From positions 22,982,499 to 23,046,498 of the forward strand of contig NC_080704.1 of the NCBI RefSeq assembly GCF_030445035.2: a stretch of DNA of 64,000 nt, written 5' to 3'. Both the position numbers and the translations under genes were made by a program. Below, piece after piece: positions 54,510 to 64,000 of the stretch (position 1 is the stretch's first letter; the number at the start of each line of letters is the position of its first letter). Source of the stretch: Dasypus novemcinctus. Its lineage: Eukaryota; Chordata; Mammalia; Cingulata; Dasypodidae. Under the pieces are notes generated by a model. That model was not told the origin of the DNA and searched no databases. It was given only the letters and a program-made list of their open reading frames with translations.

Positions 54510-56815
54510 AAATATTTATATTGAGTAGCCAAAACCATCTTGATAAAGAAGAATGAAGAGAAGACTTACATTTCCTGATTTAAAAATTTATCACACAGCT
54601 ATTGTAATCAAAACAGCATGGTATTGGCACAAGGACAGACACATAGACCAGTGGAACTGAATTGAGAGGTCAGATATAAACACTCACATCTATGGCTAAT
54701 TGATTTTTGACTAGGGTGCCAAGTCCACTCAATTGGGAAAGAATTGTCTCTTTGATATATTGTGCCAGGATATAGTACCTGTATACAAAAGTATAAGATG
54801 GACCCCTACCTCACACCATATACAAAAGGTAACTCAAAATGGCTCACAACCTAAATATAAGAACCAAAATTGTAAACCTCTTAGAAGGAAACATAGGGAA
54901 GCATCTTCTGGATCTTGTGTTTGGCAATTTTTAAAGACTTTATACCAAAAGCACAGCAACAAAAGAAGAAATAGATAAGTGGGACCTTGCCAAAATTAAA
55001 ACTTTTGTTCACAAAAGGTCTTCATCATGAAAGTAAAAAGACAATCTACAGAATGGGAAAAATATTTGGAAACCTCATATCTAAAAAGGGAGTAATATCC
55101 AGAATATGTAAATACTTCCTACAACTCAACAACAAAAAAAAGACAAACAAACCCAATTAAAAAATGGACAAATAACTTGAATAGACATTTCTCCAAAGAA
55201 GGCAAACAAATGGCCAATCAGCACATGAAAAGAAACCCAGCACTATTAGCCAATAGGGAAATACAAATCAAATCCACAATGAGATACAATTTTGTGTCCA
55301 CTAGAATTGCTATCATTAAAAATGGAAAACAAGTGTTGGAGAGGATGTGAGGTAGGAATACTCTTTATTTGTTGGTGGGGATATAAAATGGATCAGCTAG
55401 TGTGGAAAACAGTTTGGCTTATCCTCAGAAATTTAAATATAGAAATACCAAATGACCTGCCAACCCCATTTCTAGGCATATTCCCAAAAGAATTGAAAGG
55501 AGGGGCTTGAACAGAAATTTTCACACTGATGTTCATAGCTGCATTATTCACAATTGCCAAAAAGCTGGAAGCAAATAAAGTTATCTGTCAACAGATAAAT
55601 GGATAAATGAAATTTGGTGTATGCACATGGTGTGTGTGACCGTTTGACGCTGGTTGGACCCTAGAAGACCATGTCCTTAGAACTAATACATGCCAGTGCA
55701 TGTAAACCTATTGTAGGTGGGAACTTTTGATTAAATTACTTCAGTTAAGGGCCTTTGATTAGATTGTGCGACCCAGGGTGGGTCTCAATCATCTTATTGG
55801 AGAATAAATGGGAGAAACATGGAGAGACATAGAGAAGAATGCTCCTAGAAGCTGAGAAAGAAATCCCAGAAGTTGAGAGAGAAGGCCCCAGGAGCCAGAA
55901 GCTGAAATCAATGGAACACAGAAGCTAAGAGGAAGCCACTTGAAGTTAAAAGCTGAAAGCGACGAGGCTCAGAGGAGAAGGAAGAGACGAGCAGATGCTG
56001 CCATGTGCCTGATCACCCACAGATGCAGCTCAAGGAGAAAGCTTCTCCTAATAATGCCTTGATTTGGACACTTTCACAGCCTTGGAACTGTAAGCTTATG
56101 TTAATAAATCCCCATTGTAAAAGCCAACCCATTTCTGGTATATTGCCTTGGTAGCCTATAGCAAACGAAAACACATACAATGGAATATTATTCAGTAATA
56201 AAAAGGAATGAAATTCTGATACATGGGACAACATGGATGAACCTTGAAGACATCATGTTGAGTGAAATAAGCCAGACACAAAAGGACAAATATTGTATGA
56301 TCTCACTGATACGAAGTAATTGGAATAAGCAAATACGTAGAGTCAGAAATTAGAATATAGGTTACCAAGGGATGGGGTGGGATGGGGAATGGGATGTTAA
56401 TGCTTAATTGGTATAGAGTTTCTATCTGGGGTGATGGAAATGTTTTGGTACTAGATGGTATTGGTGGTGGTAGCACAACATTTTGAATGTAATTAACACC
56501 ACTAAAATATGTATTTGAATGTGGTTAAAAGGGGACATTTTAGGTTATATATATATGTTATTAGAATATATAAGTTTTAAAAAAACGGAACTGTACAATG
56601 CAAACAATGGCTCCTAATATAAAGTATGAACTGTAGTTAACAGCATAGTTTTAATAATATTGTTTCATCAATTGTATCAAAGGTACTGCACTAATACAAG
56701 TGTTAACAATAGGGAAAGTGTGCATGTGAAGTGTGGATATATGGGAACTGTATTTTCTGCATGGTTTTTCTGTAAACCTATGACTTCTGTAAATAAATAA
56801 ATAAATAAATAAAAT
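54510..56815 (+). mobile_element. L1 (ORF2 tail and 3' UTR) split by an LTR
   Basis: It starts in ORF2 (CCAAAACCATCTTGATAAAGAAG) and includes TAATCAAAACAGCATGGTATTGG (54606) and AATACAAATCAAATCCACAATGAG (55259). It reaches GAAATTTGGTGTATGCACATGG at 55630. The remainder (CATACAATGGAATATTATTCAG onwards, 56174) continues to the UTR end with AAATAAATAAATAAATAAAT at 56792. All frames are broken. Confidence 0.85.
55631..56173 (+). mobile_element. MaLR-like solo LTR (copy 3), inserted in L1
   Basis: It starts TGTGTGTGACCGTTTGACGC and ends AGCAAACGAAAACA, 543 bp, with a polyadenylation region GTTAATAAATCCCCATTGT near 56100. The flanks CATGG and CATAC, where undisturbed L1s read CATAC, suggest a decayed 5 bp TSD. 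A purine-rich tandem-like middle (AGAAGCTGAGAAAG..AGAAGTTGAGAGAG) is expanded relative to copies 1 and 2. Confidence 0.7.
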
Positions 56816-57638
56816 AATTGAGTCTTCCAATTCATGAAAATCGTATATTTTTCCATTTATTTAGGTTGTCTTTAGTTTTAGCCATTCTTTGCAGTTTTCA
56901 GTGTACATACCTTGTGGAGGATGATTGGTTAGATTGGGTTCTTTGAGCTCAGGGTGGGCATGATGGGCTGATTCTGGAATCTACTGTTTCTCTTGGCATG
57001 AACAGCCTCTGTTGGGCTGAAGAAGCATTTCTAGAGTAATGCTGATGAGCATAGGAAGTAAATAGGAAAAATCATTGACCTTTCTTTCTTCCCCAGACTT
57101 CCAGTTTACTTCTAGCCTTTTCTATCGGTAGAGCCAATATAGGTAGCAGCTGGCAAAGGAGAAATGTGGTTGAGAGAGGCCCAGCCTCAGTGTCACCGAG
57201 TGGGATGTATGAGACTGGACTTGGAAGCTGAGAAAAAACATAGCTTCAATAACTGACACTCTCATATCTTGTGAATCTTTTTGGGAGACAGGGTCTTGCC
57301 TCTGCCAAAGGGACTGGAAATACTGTCTCCCCAGTCCTGGCATCTAGAGCATGACCTAGGCCATTTGAATGGATTTTGAATCTTGAGAGTGATGCAAAGA
57401 TTCACAAAGAGTTGAAAAATTGTTCATGGTTGAAACAGCCATATTGAGATGCAGGGGTGTCAAGTGTGTAGGGGAGGTAGGACCTGTTGTGGCATTTAAT
57501 AAGACTGCCCCTGTGCCAGATTTTGACTCTGCTTCCAATTATCAAGCTGTCCTTTTACTGGCTTGTTTTTATCAGACTGTCTCCAGACTTTCCTTCTATA
57601 CACTAAGTGACCCAATAACCAGTAAATCCTTTTATGTA
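56816..57638. other. Unassigned sequence, no gene
   Basis: Unique-looking. Nothing recognisable apart from short frames. Confidence 0.4.
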
Positions 57639-58060
57639 GGAAGCGAACTTGACCCAGTGGCTAGGGCATCCGTCTACCACATGGGAGGTCCGTGGTTCAA
57701 ACCCTGGGCCTCCTTGACCCGTGTGGAGCTGGCCCATGCGCAGTGCTGATGCGCACAAGGAGTGCCGTGCCATGCAGGGGTGTCCCCCGCGTAGGGGAGC
57801 CCCACACGCAAGGAGTGCGCCCAGTAAGGAGAGCTGCCCAGCACTAAAGAAAGTGCAGCCTGCCCACGAATGGTGCCACACACACGGAGAGCTGACACAG
57901 CAAGATGACTCAACAAAAAGAGACAGATTCCTGGTGCTGCTGATATGGAGAAAAGCAGACAAAGAAGAACACACAGCAAATGGACACAGAGAGCAGACAA
58001 AGGGGGGGGGGTGGGGGAGGAGAAATAAATAAATAAAAAATAAAATCTTTTAAAAAAAAA
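57639..58060 (+). mobile_element. DAS-type SINE, nearly full length
   Basis: The head is GGAAGCGAACTTGACCCAGTGG, the B box GGTTCAAACCC lies near 57693, and the complete body includes CACACACGGAGAGCTGACACAG. A G-run precedes the AAATAAATAAATAAAAAATAAAATC tail. Flanks AATCCTTTTATGTA and AATTCTTTTACTGT may be a decayed TSD. The A box has two changes (GACCCAGTGGCTAGGGC). Confidence 0.9.
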
Positions 58061-58654
58061 TTCTTTTACTGTTTACTTGCATCCAAGTATCCAAACTGAT
58101 AAAAATATCAAGCCTGGAAAATTTTAACAAATGACTGGGAGCACATATTATAAAATATTAGGTTGTTAATTCTGTGTGATGGAACTATAGGAATATTTGT
58201 CCTTGTGTTTTTGTGTCTTTTAAGTTTCTCATCAAATATAAAAAATAGAATTTTACATTCTCATGAAAAATGTTTTTTAAATCTCTTAATAGGCAGAAAG
58301 CAGCTAAATACTCACCTATATTTTTTTCTTCTTTTCCTATATCTAAAAAATATCCATTCAATTCTCAAATATATCTAAAAAGAAATTGGTAGCTACATGA
58401 AGTGAATCCCCAACTGGAATATTTTTTCCAAATAGCTGGTTTTCTCTGTCAAATTTCCTAGCCCCATTTGGCAACTTGGGTTAGTTTTTGAAAGTGGTTA
58501 TGCATTTTAGGGGTATTTTTCTGGTTCTCTTTAAGACTTTTAGTAATGGGCTTTGAACAAACTATATCTGTACCAGCTCAATCAGAGTCACACACCATGT
58601 TAAACCCCCAATTCCAACTATTTGTTCATTTCCATCCTCTTCTATTGCAGTCTG
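58061..58654. other. Unassigned AT-rich sequence
   Basis: No recognisable repeat or coding signal. Confidence 0.4.
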
Positions 58655-58860
58655 GTTCTCTGGTAAGCAGGCGCTGAGACAGAGTTTAGCAGGCAGGATG
58701 TTTATTAAGTGTGTCTTTGAGTTTAACACCCATGCAAGAGATAGAAAGGCAGAAGGAGTGGACAAGCTGGCCCAGCAATAGCTTAAGCCAACCCCACAGG
58801 GAGCTCTGCAACTAAAATGGCCCATCAGTCATCTTGTGTTGGAGCCAATCTATCAGGCCT
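58655..58860 (+). repeat. Family X-like repeat, partial
   Basis: GGTTCTCTGGTAAGCAGGCGCTGAGACAGAG and GGCAGGATGTTTATTAAGTG parallel the left end of family X (GGTTTCCCTCAGAAGCAGAGCCTGAGACAAGG..CAAGTAGTTTAT). The right part is not alignable by eye. Confidence 0.45.
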
Positions 58861-60125
58861 TCATACCCCGTCTCCATCGGTTTTTGGATGTGGGCCACCC
58901 TGGACAGGTGGGGCTGAGGTGAACAGGTTCCTCGCAGCTGAGGCAGTCCCTGCAGGGGCTAACAGGTGAACGCTGCCTGCTGGCGGCCCTCCCAGCAGCT
59001 GGGGCAACAAGCTGCTCCCTGAAGGTAAGCTGGGTGGTGCAGCTGCATGCCCACCACATCCCCTTATCCTTTGAGAAGCACCTTTTGTGTGGCAGGCACG
59101 TGCTGGGCATGTTTGAATGTTATTTTACACAATTCTCACAACAATCTCAGGTATGTGTTGTTGCTTCATTTCATGCCTGCGGAAACTTGGCTTGCCTTTG
59201 TTTTACCTGATGAAAACCCAGCACGGGACGATAGTTCGTGGGCAGCCAACTATTTGGAGCAGTGGGCCTGCCTATGCAGAGGACGAGAGCCAGCTCTTTA
59301 TGCTGGAGTGTCGAAAATGTGCACTTGATGTTCTGCTTTCGACTTCCTCTTGTACCTTAGGGCAATCTTTCTTTACTTTCATTCCTACTTTCATTTTGGT
59401 TTGTGATCTTTTTGAAACAAGAAAAGTGAGAGCTGTATGTAATTTTCATTTCTCTTTTCCTGTTGAGGGTTTTGCAGTGGGTGGGTTGTCTTGACCTGAT
59501 AGGTCCAAGCAAGACTGTACCAAAAGAGTCAATGTCAGCCTCTCTGCCGCAGAATTGCTTCCCTTCCCTTTGCTGAATTCCTCTTTATTCAGCAACTGGA
59601 GGTCCCAGCCATGTGAAACACAGAGATGACTCAATTTGTTATCTGATGACCTGGAAAGTTAACACCAGTAGGGCACTGCTGAAGTATCAAGAGAAGGAAA
59701 AGCAATTCCTGTTAGAAATTTGGAAGACATTTTGTTAGGTAAGTGGTGATCTGCAGGTTTCTATTTGAGCAGTTCAGCAGAGGGGCTGAGGAAAGCCAGG
59801 TATCAGGAGAAAACAAGTGGGAAGGGGGCAAGCTCAAGGTGGCATGGAGCAGGAGGAAGGGACTGAGAGTGAATTCCAGAACATCGCCTTAGCAACCAAC
59901 TTCAACAGCCCTTGGGACCTCGGTTACTTCTTTTGTAAAGGTTCTTCAGCGCTCCGTGTTTCTACAGAGAATCACTTGGAAAGAGAGGTGGAGCACTGGT
60001 GAAGACATAAAATGTAACATACTGCCTAAAAGCATCAAAGATGAGGTGAAGGGATTGTATCAGATGTCCCTATTTCTTTGGTGCTTTTGATCATATAGAG
60101 TTGCTAAGACAGTCATTCTTTTTAC
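58861..60125. other. Mostly unassigned, one MIR/L2-like piece
   Basis: GCAGGCACGTGCTGGGCATGTTTG and CAATTCTCACAACAATCTCAGGTATG at 59092-59158 look like the MIR/L2 size-and-tail region. 58900-59040 is GC-richer with GCAGCTG motifs. Frames on both strands lack support. Confidence 0.4.
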
Positions 60126-60137
60126 ATTAAGATTTGA

Positions 60138-60212
60138 AGGGGGGACGGGGGTATATGGGGACCTCTTATAATTTTTTAATGTAACATTTAAAAAAATAAA
60201 GAGAGAGAGAGA
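60138..60212 (+). mobile_element. L1 micro-insertion (75 bp) with exact 12 bp TSD
   Basis: ATTAAGATTTGA is identical at 60126-60137 and 60213-60224. The insert holds only the very end of the L1 3' UTR: GGGGGGACGGGGGTATATGGGGACCTC, TTATAATTTTTTAATGTAACATTT, AAAAAAATAAAG and a GAGAGAGAGA patch. It is an extreme 5' truncation. Confidence 0.92.
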
Positions 60213-60609
60213 ATTAAGATTTGATGATCATGTGACCTGATGCGGAAGGGGAGGATTGCTCTGTATTTCAGAAGCTAAGACCCAAAGTCCATTTTCTTTT
60301 GGTGAGTGTTATAAAGTTGTCTTGGGATGGACATCTTTATACATGGAAAGGGTAAAGCCAATGCATTTCACAATAATGGGAAGATTCTGAAGAACTTGGC
60401 ATTTTATAGAGAGAATTATAAATTTTGGGATATAGCAGCTTGTGGCTCCTGTTTACTAAAAATACTTTGTGGTCTGAATGAAATGAAAGAATAATAATTC
60501 AGATGAGCAGAAGCACAACAGGTGGAATTAGTTTAAAAATATATGTATAAAGACTTAGCAGAGGCTCTTTGCTATCATTGTTTTAAGGGAAGTGAAGACC
60601 TCTGCTTTT

Positions 60610-60805
60610 TCTTTGGTGAAAGTAACATCCAGGAGCTCAAGGATGTTAATGCAGTGTCCATGCTTCAGATCTCAGTTCCCAACTTACTAGCTTCGAGTCT
60701 TTGGGAAATCTATTTGATCTCTTTAAACCTTAGTTTGTTCCATGGCAAAATGGAGATAATATTACTACCTATCTTAGAGGGTTGTTTTCAGGATTAAAAG
60801 TCATG
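60610..60805 (+). mobile_element. MIR fragment
   Basis: CAACTTACTAGCTTCGAGTCTTTGGG, TTAAACCTTAGTTTGTTCCATGG, CAAAATGGAGATAATATTACTACCTATC and GAGGGTTGTTTTCAGGATTAAA follow the MIR core and 3' part. Confidence 0.75.
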
Positions 60806-60811
60806 CCTCCA

Positions 60812-61650
60812 CATTTGTTGGATAGTAGCACAACATAGTGAATGTGACTAACGCCACTGAATTGTATACTTGAAAGTGGTTAAAATGGGAAATTAAGTAG
60901 TGTGCATGTTACCACAATAAACACTGGAAACGCAAAACCCCTCAGGACTGTACAATGCAAAGAGTGAACCCTAATGTGAACTATAGACTGTAGTTAATAA
61001 TATCATTACAATAAATTGGTGGCTCAGCAATTGCAATAAAGGTACCACACTCATGTGGGCTATGGGTGGGAGGCTCTTTGTCTCTTCAGAGATAACCTAA
61101 GCTGTCTGACTTATGGGTGTGAAATGGTAAGAGGCTGCAGTCCTGCCCTTGGTGACAATGGCAACGATTCCAGTCCCAGGAAACAATTTAACAATGCAAA
61201 GTCTATAAACTTTAAGTATTTAGGGGAAATGCAAACAAAATATGCTAAAAGCTTATCTAGAATGTATGAAGTCCATGCTAAAAGCTTACCTAAGATGTGG
61301 AAGATATATATGCTAATTCAAGCCTATTGAGAACTGAAACAAAGGGACCATTTAACCTTTCCTCTCTGTATAAAAGAAACTCAAAAGTATTGTTTGGGGC
61401 TCGGGATTGAAACAGAAAGCTCCCAAGTCCGGCTGGCCGTCAATAAACCATTTTCCCTTCTCAAAATCATTCCTGAGTCCTGGCCTCTCTATACACAAGT
61501 AATTGAACCTCTCTCAAATTCTACAACAACACTAATACAAAATGTTAGCAATAAGGAAAAGTGTGTGTGTGTGTGTGTGTTTGTGCAGGGGGAAGGTCTA
61601 TGCAAAGTCTATACTTTCTGTAAACCTACAACTGCTCTGAAAAATTAAGA
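60812..61650 (+). mobile_element. L1 3' UTR split by a solo LTR
   Basis: AATGTGACTAACGCCACTGAATTG, GTATACTTGAAAGTGGTTAAAATGGG and TGCAATAAAGGTACC on the left, and TACAAAATGTTAGCAATAAGG, TACTTTCTGTAAACCTACAACTGCTCTG on the right, are collinear with undisturbed L1 UTRs at 54.2-54.5 and 56.5-56.8 kb. A TG-rich tract lies at 61561-61585. Confidence 0.85.
61054..61528 (+). mobile_element. Solo LTR of a class I-like endogenous retrovirus
   Basis: 475 bp, starting TGTGGGCTATGGG and ending TTCTACAACA (TG..CA). It is flanked by ACACTCA (61047-61053) and ACACTAA (61529-61535), a short TSD with one mismatch. Removing it restores an ordinary L1 UTR (GTACCACACTAATACAAAATG). It has a TATAAAAG box at 61369-61376 and AATAAA at 61442-61447, about 70 bp apart, as in a retroviral promoter and polyadenylation unit. 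A 20 bp region near 61230-61290 (ATGCTAAAAGCTTA) is repeated. No viral genes. Confidence 0.8.
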
Positions 61651-62248
61651 AGTACCTGCACAGTGTGGGACACAAAATAGAAGCTCAGAAATATTTCAGG
61701 AATATAACTCTGAAATGAATGCTTTCATTTTTGCAGTTATTTTGAAAATGACAGCAATTACAGGGCAGAGATGCAAAATGAGGACATCTGTCTAATATAA
61801 CTAAAGTCATCTACGCAGTCAACCGTGGAGATTTTAGCATGGGAAAGAGAAGCCAAGACTTGAATTTCCATATTCTAGTCATTATGCCATTTTATACCAG
61901 AACTCCAAAGCTTCATTACTAGTTCCTGTCACTTTAAATACTGTACTAATTACTATGGCCTCTAAGAATGAATGAACAAAAGTCCCTCTACAAACCTGAG
62001 TGTAGAATTCACCTGCTTTAGAGATTTTAAATGGTTACATTGTGAGTAGCTACACACACAGCAGGATATTCTTGTAATTGTCTCTTCTCTTTGGAAAAAG
62101 GTTAATCGCATGCCCTGTTTGATAAAGAGATAGAAAACAGCTCTTACGGTTTGTGCTGCTTTAAAATGCTTTCCTGGTATTATCAGTTGGTTGACGCAAA
62201 ATGCAAACTAATCCTAAGGGCAATGAACCAAATTCTTTCTAATTCAAG

Positions 62249-62249
<1 letters not shown>
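61651..62249. other. Unassigned sequence, no gene
   Basis: A short L2-like piece (GTGTGGGACACAAAATAGAAGCTCAGAAATATTTCAGG) lies at 61661-61697. The rest is unassigned. Confidence 0.4.

Positions 62250-62299
<50 letters not shown>
62250..62299 (+). repeat. Pure (AT)n microsatellite, about 25 units
   Basis: An uninterrupted AT dinucleotide run of about 48-50 bases. Its purity suggests it is still length-variable and able to extrude a hairpin. Confidence 0.97.
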
Positions 62300-62300
<1 letters not shown>

Positions 62301-63044
62301 CCTTAGGACCATTTTGTAGTAGTCTGTACTGTGCCTATTTTGAATTATCCAGAAGGAAATGTTTCTTTTGGCTCCCTCCCTCCTTTCTCTTTGTTGCTTA
62401 AGTAGTTTTCTGTGTGGAAATCTGTATGTATGAATGTGCGTATAAATAAAATATTATGATAACACTTCACCTTTAATGGATGCAGCGATCTAACAAGCTA
62501 ACATTTCAGGAACTTAGCTGAGAACTAATAAATGAGTACAACAGGCCTCTGAGTAGCTGAACTGGGTATCACTCAATCCTGGCACAAATACTTACGCATA
62601 TTATTATAGAAAAGCTTCTCAAAGCCTCACTGGGAGCTTATTTATTCCCATTTAGCACACAATTCTTACCCACAGGGCTAGTTGCCCTCACCCCTATCCC
62701 CACAGTTTGTGACAGATTAGAAGCAGCCAATGAGATGTGTTGTTTTGGGAAAACACATTCACAGGCTAGTGACTGCTGATAGCATGTAGGAAGGGAGGAG
62801 AAAGAAAATTATAAAGCAGACACAAGGATTACAAAGCACAGAGGTCTGGGACCACGTAATGCAGGGACAAATAGACTCTGAGGACATCAATTTTACACAG
62901 AAGAGAGCAATCGTTGGAACTCATAATTCTTTTCAAGTCCCAAGCCAATAAGGAAAGGTAAGATGATGTTTACAGGCAGAAAATGCAAGAGGGTAGTAAT
63001 AAGCTTTCAAAAGATGTCTCTCTGAATTGATTACTTTTTTAAGA
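62300..63044. other. Unassigned sequence, no gene
   Basis: Repeat-poor and mixed composition. No coding support. Confidence 0.4.
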
Positions 63045-63190
63045 GACATGTTTATTGAGGGATAATTTATGTCTAGTAAAATTCACCCATTTTAGATTTT
63101 CAGCTCCATGAATTTTGGAAAACATATACAGTAGTATAGCTACAGCATGTAACCCTCTCAATCTGGCTTCTTTCACTTAGCATAGTGCTT
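63045..63190 (-). mobile_element. L1M 3'-end fragment, antisense
   Basis: ACATGTTTATTGAGGGATAATTTATG, AAAATTCACCCATTTTAG and CTGGCTTCTTTCACTTAGCATAG match the antisense L1M 3' end seen at 11.4-12.2 kb. Confidence 0.7.
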
Positions 63191-63523
63191 GAGCTTCATC
63201 CACATGAACTGACTAAAATTTCTTTTAAAAGTTTTGTGCTTAAAACTGGTAAAAACTTGCTTATCACCTAGTTTTCTGATAACTGAGATTTGCTCTGCAG
63301 GTAACAGAAAAACAGTGCATTCCCTGAAAATAAACTCACGCTGTGGGAAAACAGGCACCATCATTCACTGTTGATAGGGAGAGTAAATTAATACAAACTT
63401 TCTCATTTTCCCCTAAGTATTTTCCTTCTCCCTGTCAAATGAACACAACAGAAAAACTATGGTTTAAGTGTTCAGGATAGTATCTGGCACGTAGTAAGTG
63501 TTTGAGAAATACTCATTTCTTTC
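63191..63523. other. Unassigned sequence, L2/MIR-like end
   Basis: AGGATAGTATCTGGCACGTAGTAAGTGTTTGAGAAATACTC near 63473-63513 is an L2/MIR-type 3' end. No gene. Confidence 0.45.
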
Positions 63524-63535
63524 GCCGTCCCTTTT

Positions 63536-63970
63536 CTTTTTCTTTTTTTTTTTAAATTAATTAATTTATTTATTTCTCTCCCCTTCCCCCCACCTCAAGT
63601 TGTCTGCTCTCTCTGTCCATTTGCTGTGTGTTCTTCTGTGTCTGCTTGCATTCTTGTCAGCGGCCCGGGAATCTGTGTCTCTTTTTTGTTGTTGTGTCAT
63701 CTTGCTGCATCAGCTCTCCGTGTGTGCGGTGCCACTCCTGGGTGGGCTGGACTTTCTTTTGCGCTGGGCGGCTCTCCTTATGGGGCACACTTTCTGTGCG
63801 TGGGACTCCCCAACACGGGGGACACCCCCGTGTGGCATGGCACTCCTTGCGTGCACCAGCACTGCACATGGGCCAGCTCAACACATGGGTCAGGAGGCCC
63901 TGGGTTGTTGAACCCTGGACCTCCTATATGGTAGGCGGACACTCTATCCATTGAGCCAAGTCCACTTCCC
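63536..63970 (-). mobile_element. DAS-type SINE, full length
   Basis: TSD-like flanks GCCGTCCCTTTT (63524-63535) and GCCATCCCTTTT (63973-63984). The A-rich tail is at the left (TTAATTAATTTATTTATTT), the body is standard, and the head ends GAGCCAAGTCCACTTCCC in antisense. Three extra bases in the B-box region (GGGTTGTTGAACCC) probably weaken it. Confidence 0.92.
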
Positions 63971-64000
63971 ATGCCATCCCTTTTTTATTCTTCTCTGTTT

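Overview
This window reads as nuclear DNA of a placental mammal, and the repeats point to an armadillo (Xenarthra, Dasypus or a close relative). The main clue is a GC-rich, roughly 400 bp SINE with a tRNA-like head and an AAATAAATAAAT tail. It occurs in about eleven standard copies plus variants, many with target-site duplications (TSDs), and matches my recollection of the armadillo DAS SINEs. A G-rich L1 3' untranslated region that I associate with xenarthrans, and old L1M, L2, MIR, MLT1 and hAT-Charlie fossils shared by placentals, fit the same picture. The species call is inference.

I see no intact protein-coding gene, tRNA, rRNA, CRISPR array or operon. The open frames of 60-215 codons are short. 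Many of the longest lie in SINEs, which are open in several frames at once, or in dead L1 and transposase pieces. The window looks intergenic or deep-intronic.

Layout: 1-572, two nested SINEs. 2.8-8.0 kb, a repeat of an unnamed family, an L1 ORF2 tail, two long L1 3' UTRs and a short L1 end. 9.2-10.8 kb, a hAT-Charlie transposon carrying a small retroposed insert. 11.4-13.4 kb, an antisense L1M interrupted by two SINEs and an LTR. 13.9-14.9 kb, an L1 3' end. 16.4-17.9 kb, repeat-poor. 18-29 kb, SINEs, a HAL1-like LINE, LTRs and an MLT1. 30.2-32.2 and 36.1-37.3 kb, repeat-poor. 37.3-38.6 kb, an L1 tail. 41.1-44.2 kb, a stack of at least four L1 3' ends in both orientations. 44.7 kb, a dimeric SINE. 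46.0-49.4 kb, mostly unique, with a GC-richer part. 49.4-56.8 kb, L1 bodies interrupted by two LTRs and a tiny tRNA-type insert, plus an L2. 57.6-64 kb, SINEs, a 75 bp L1 micro-insertion and a solo LTR inside an L1 tail.

How the parts interact: L1 machinery apparently mobilised the SINEs, the short retroposed insert and its own truncated copies, as the A-rich tails and 9-15 bp TSDs suggest. The best leads are the modular SINE system (a free tRNA-like monomer, the same monomer inside a dimeric SINE, and a subfamily with a doubled tail module) and the remodelling of the L1 3' UTR. I found no new gene system.
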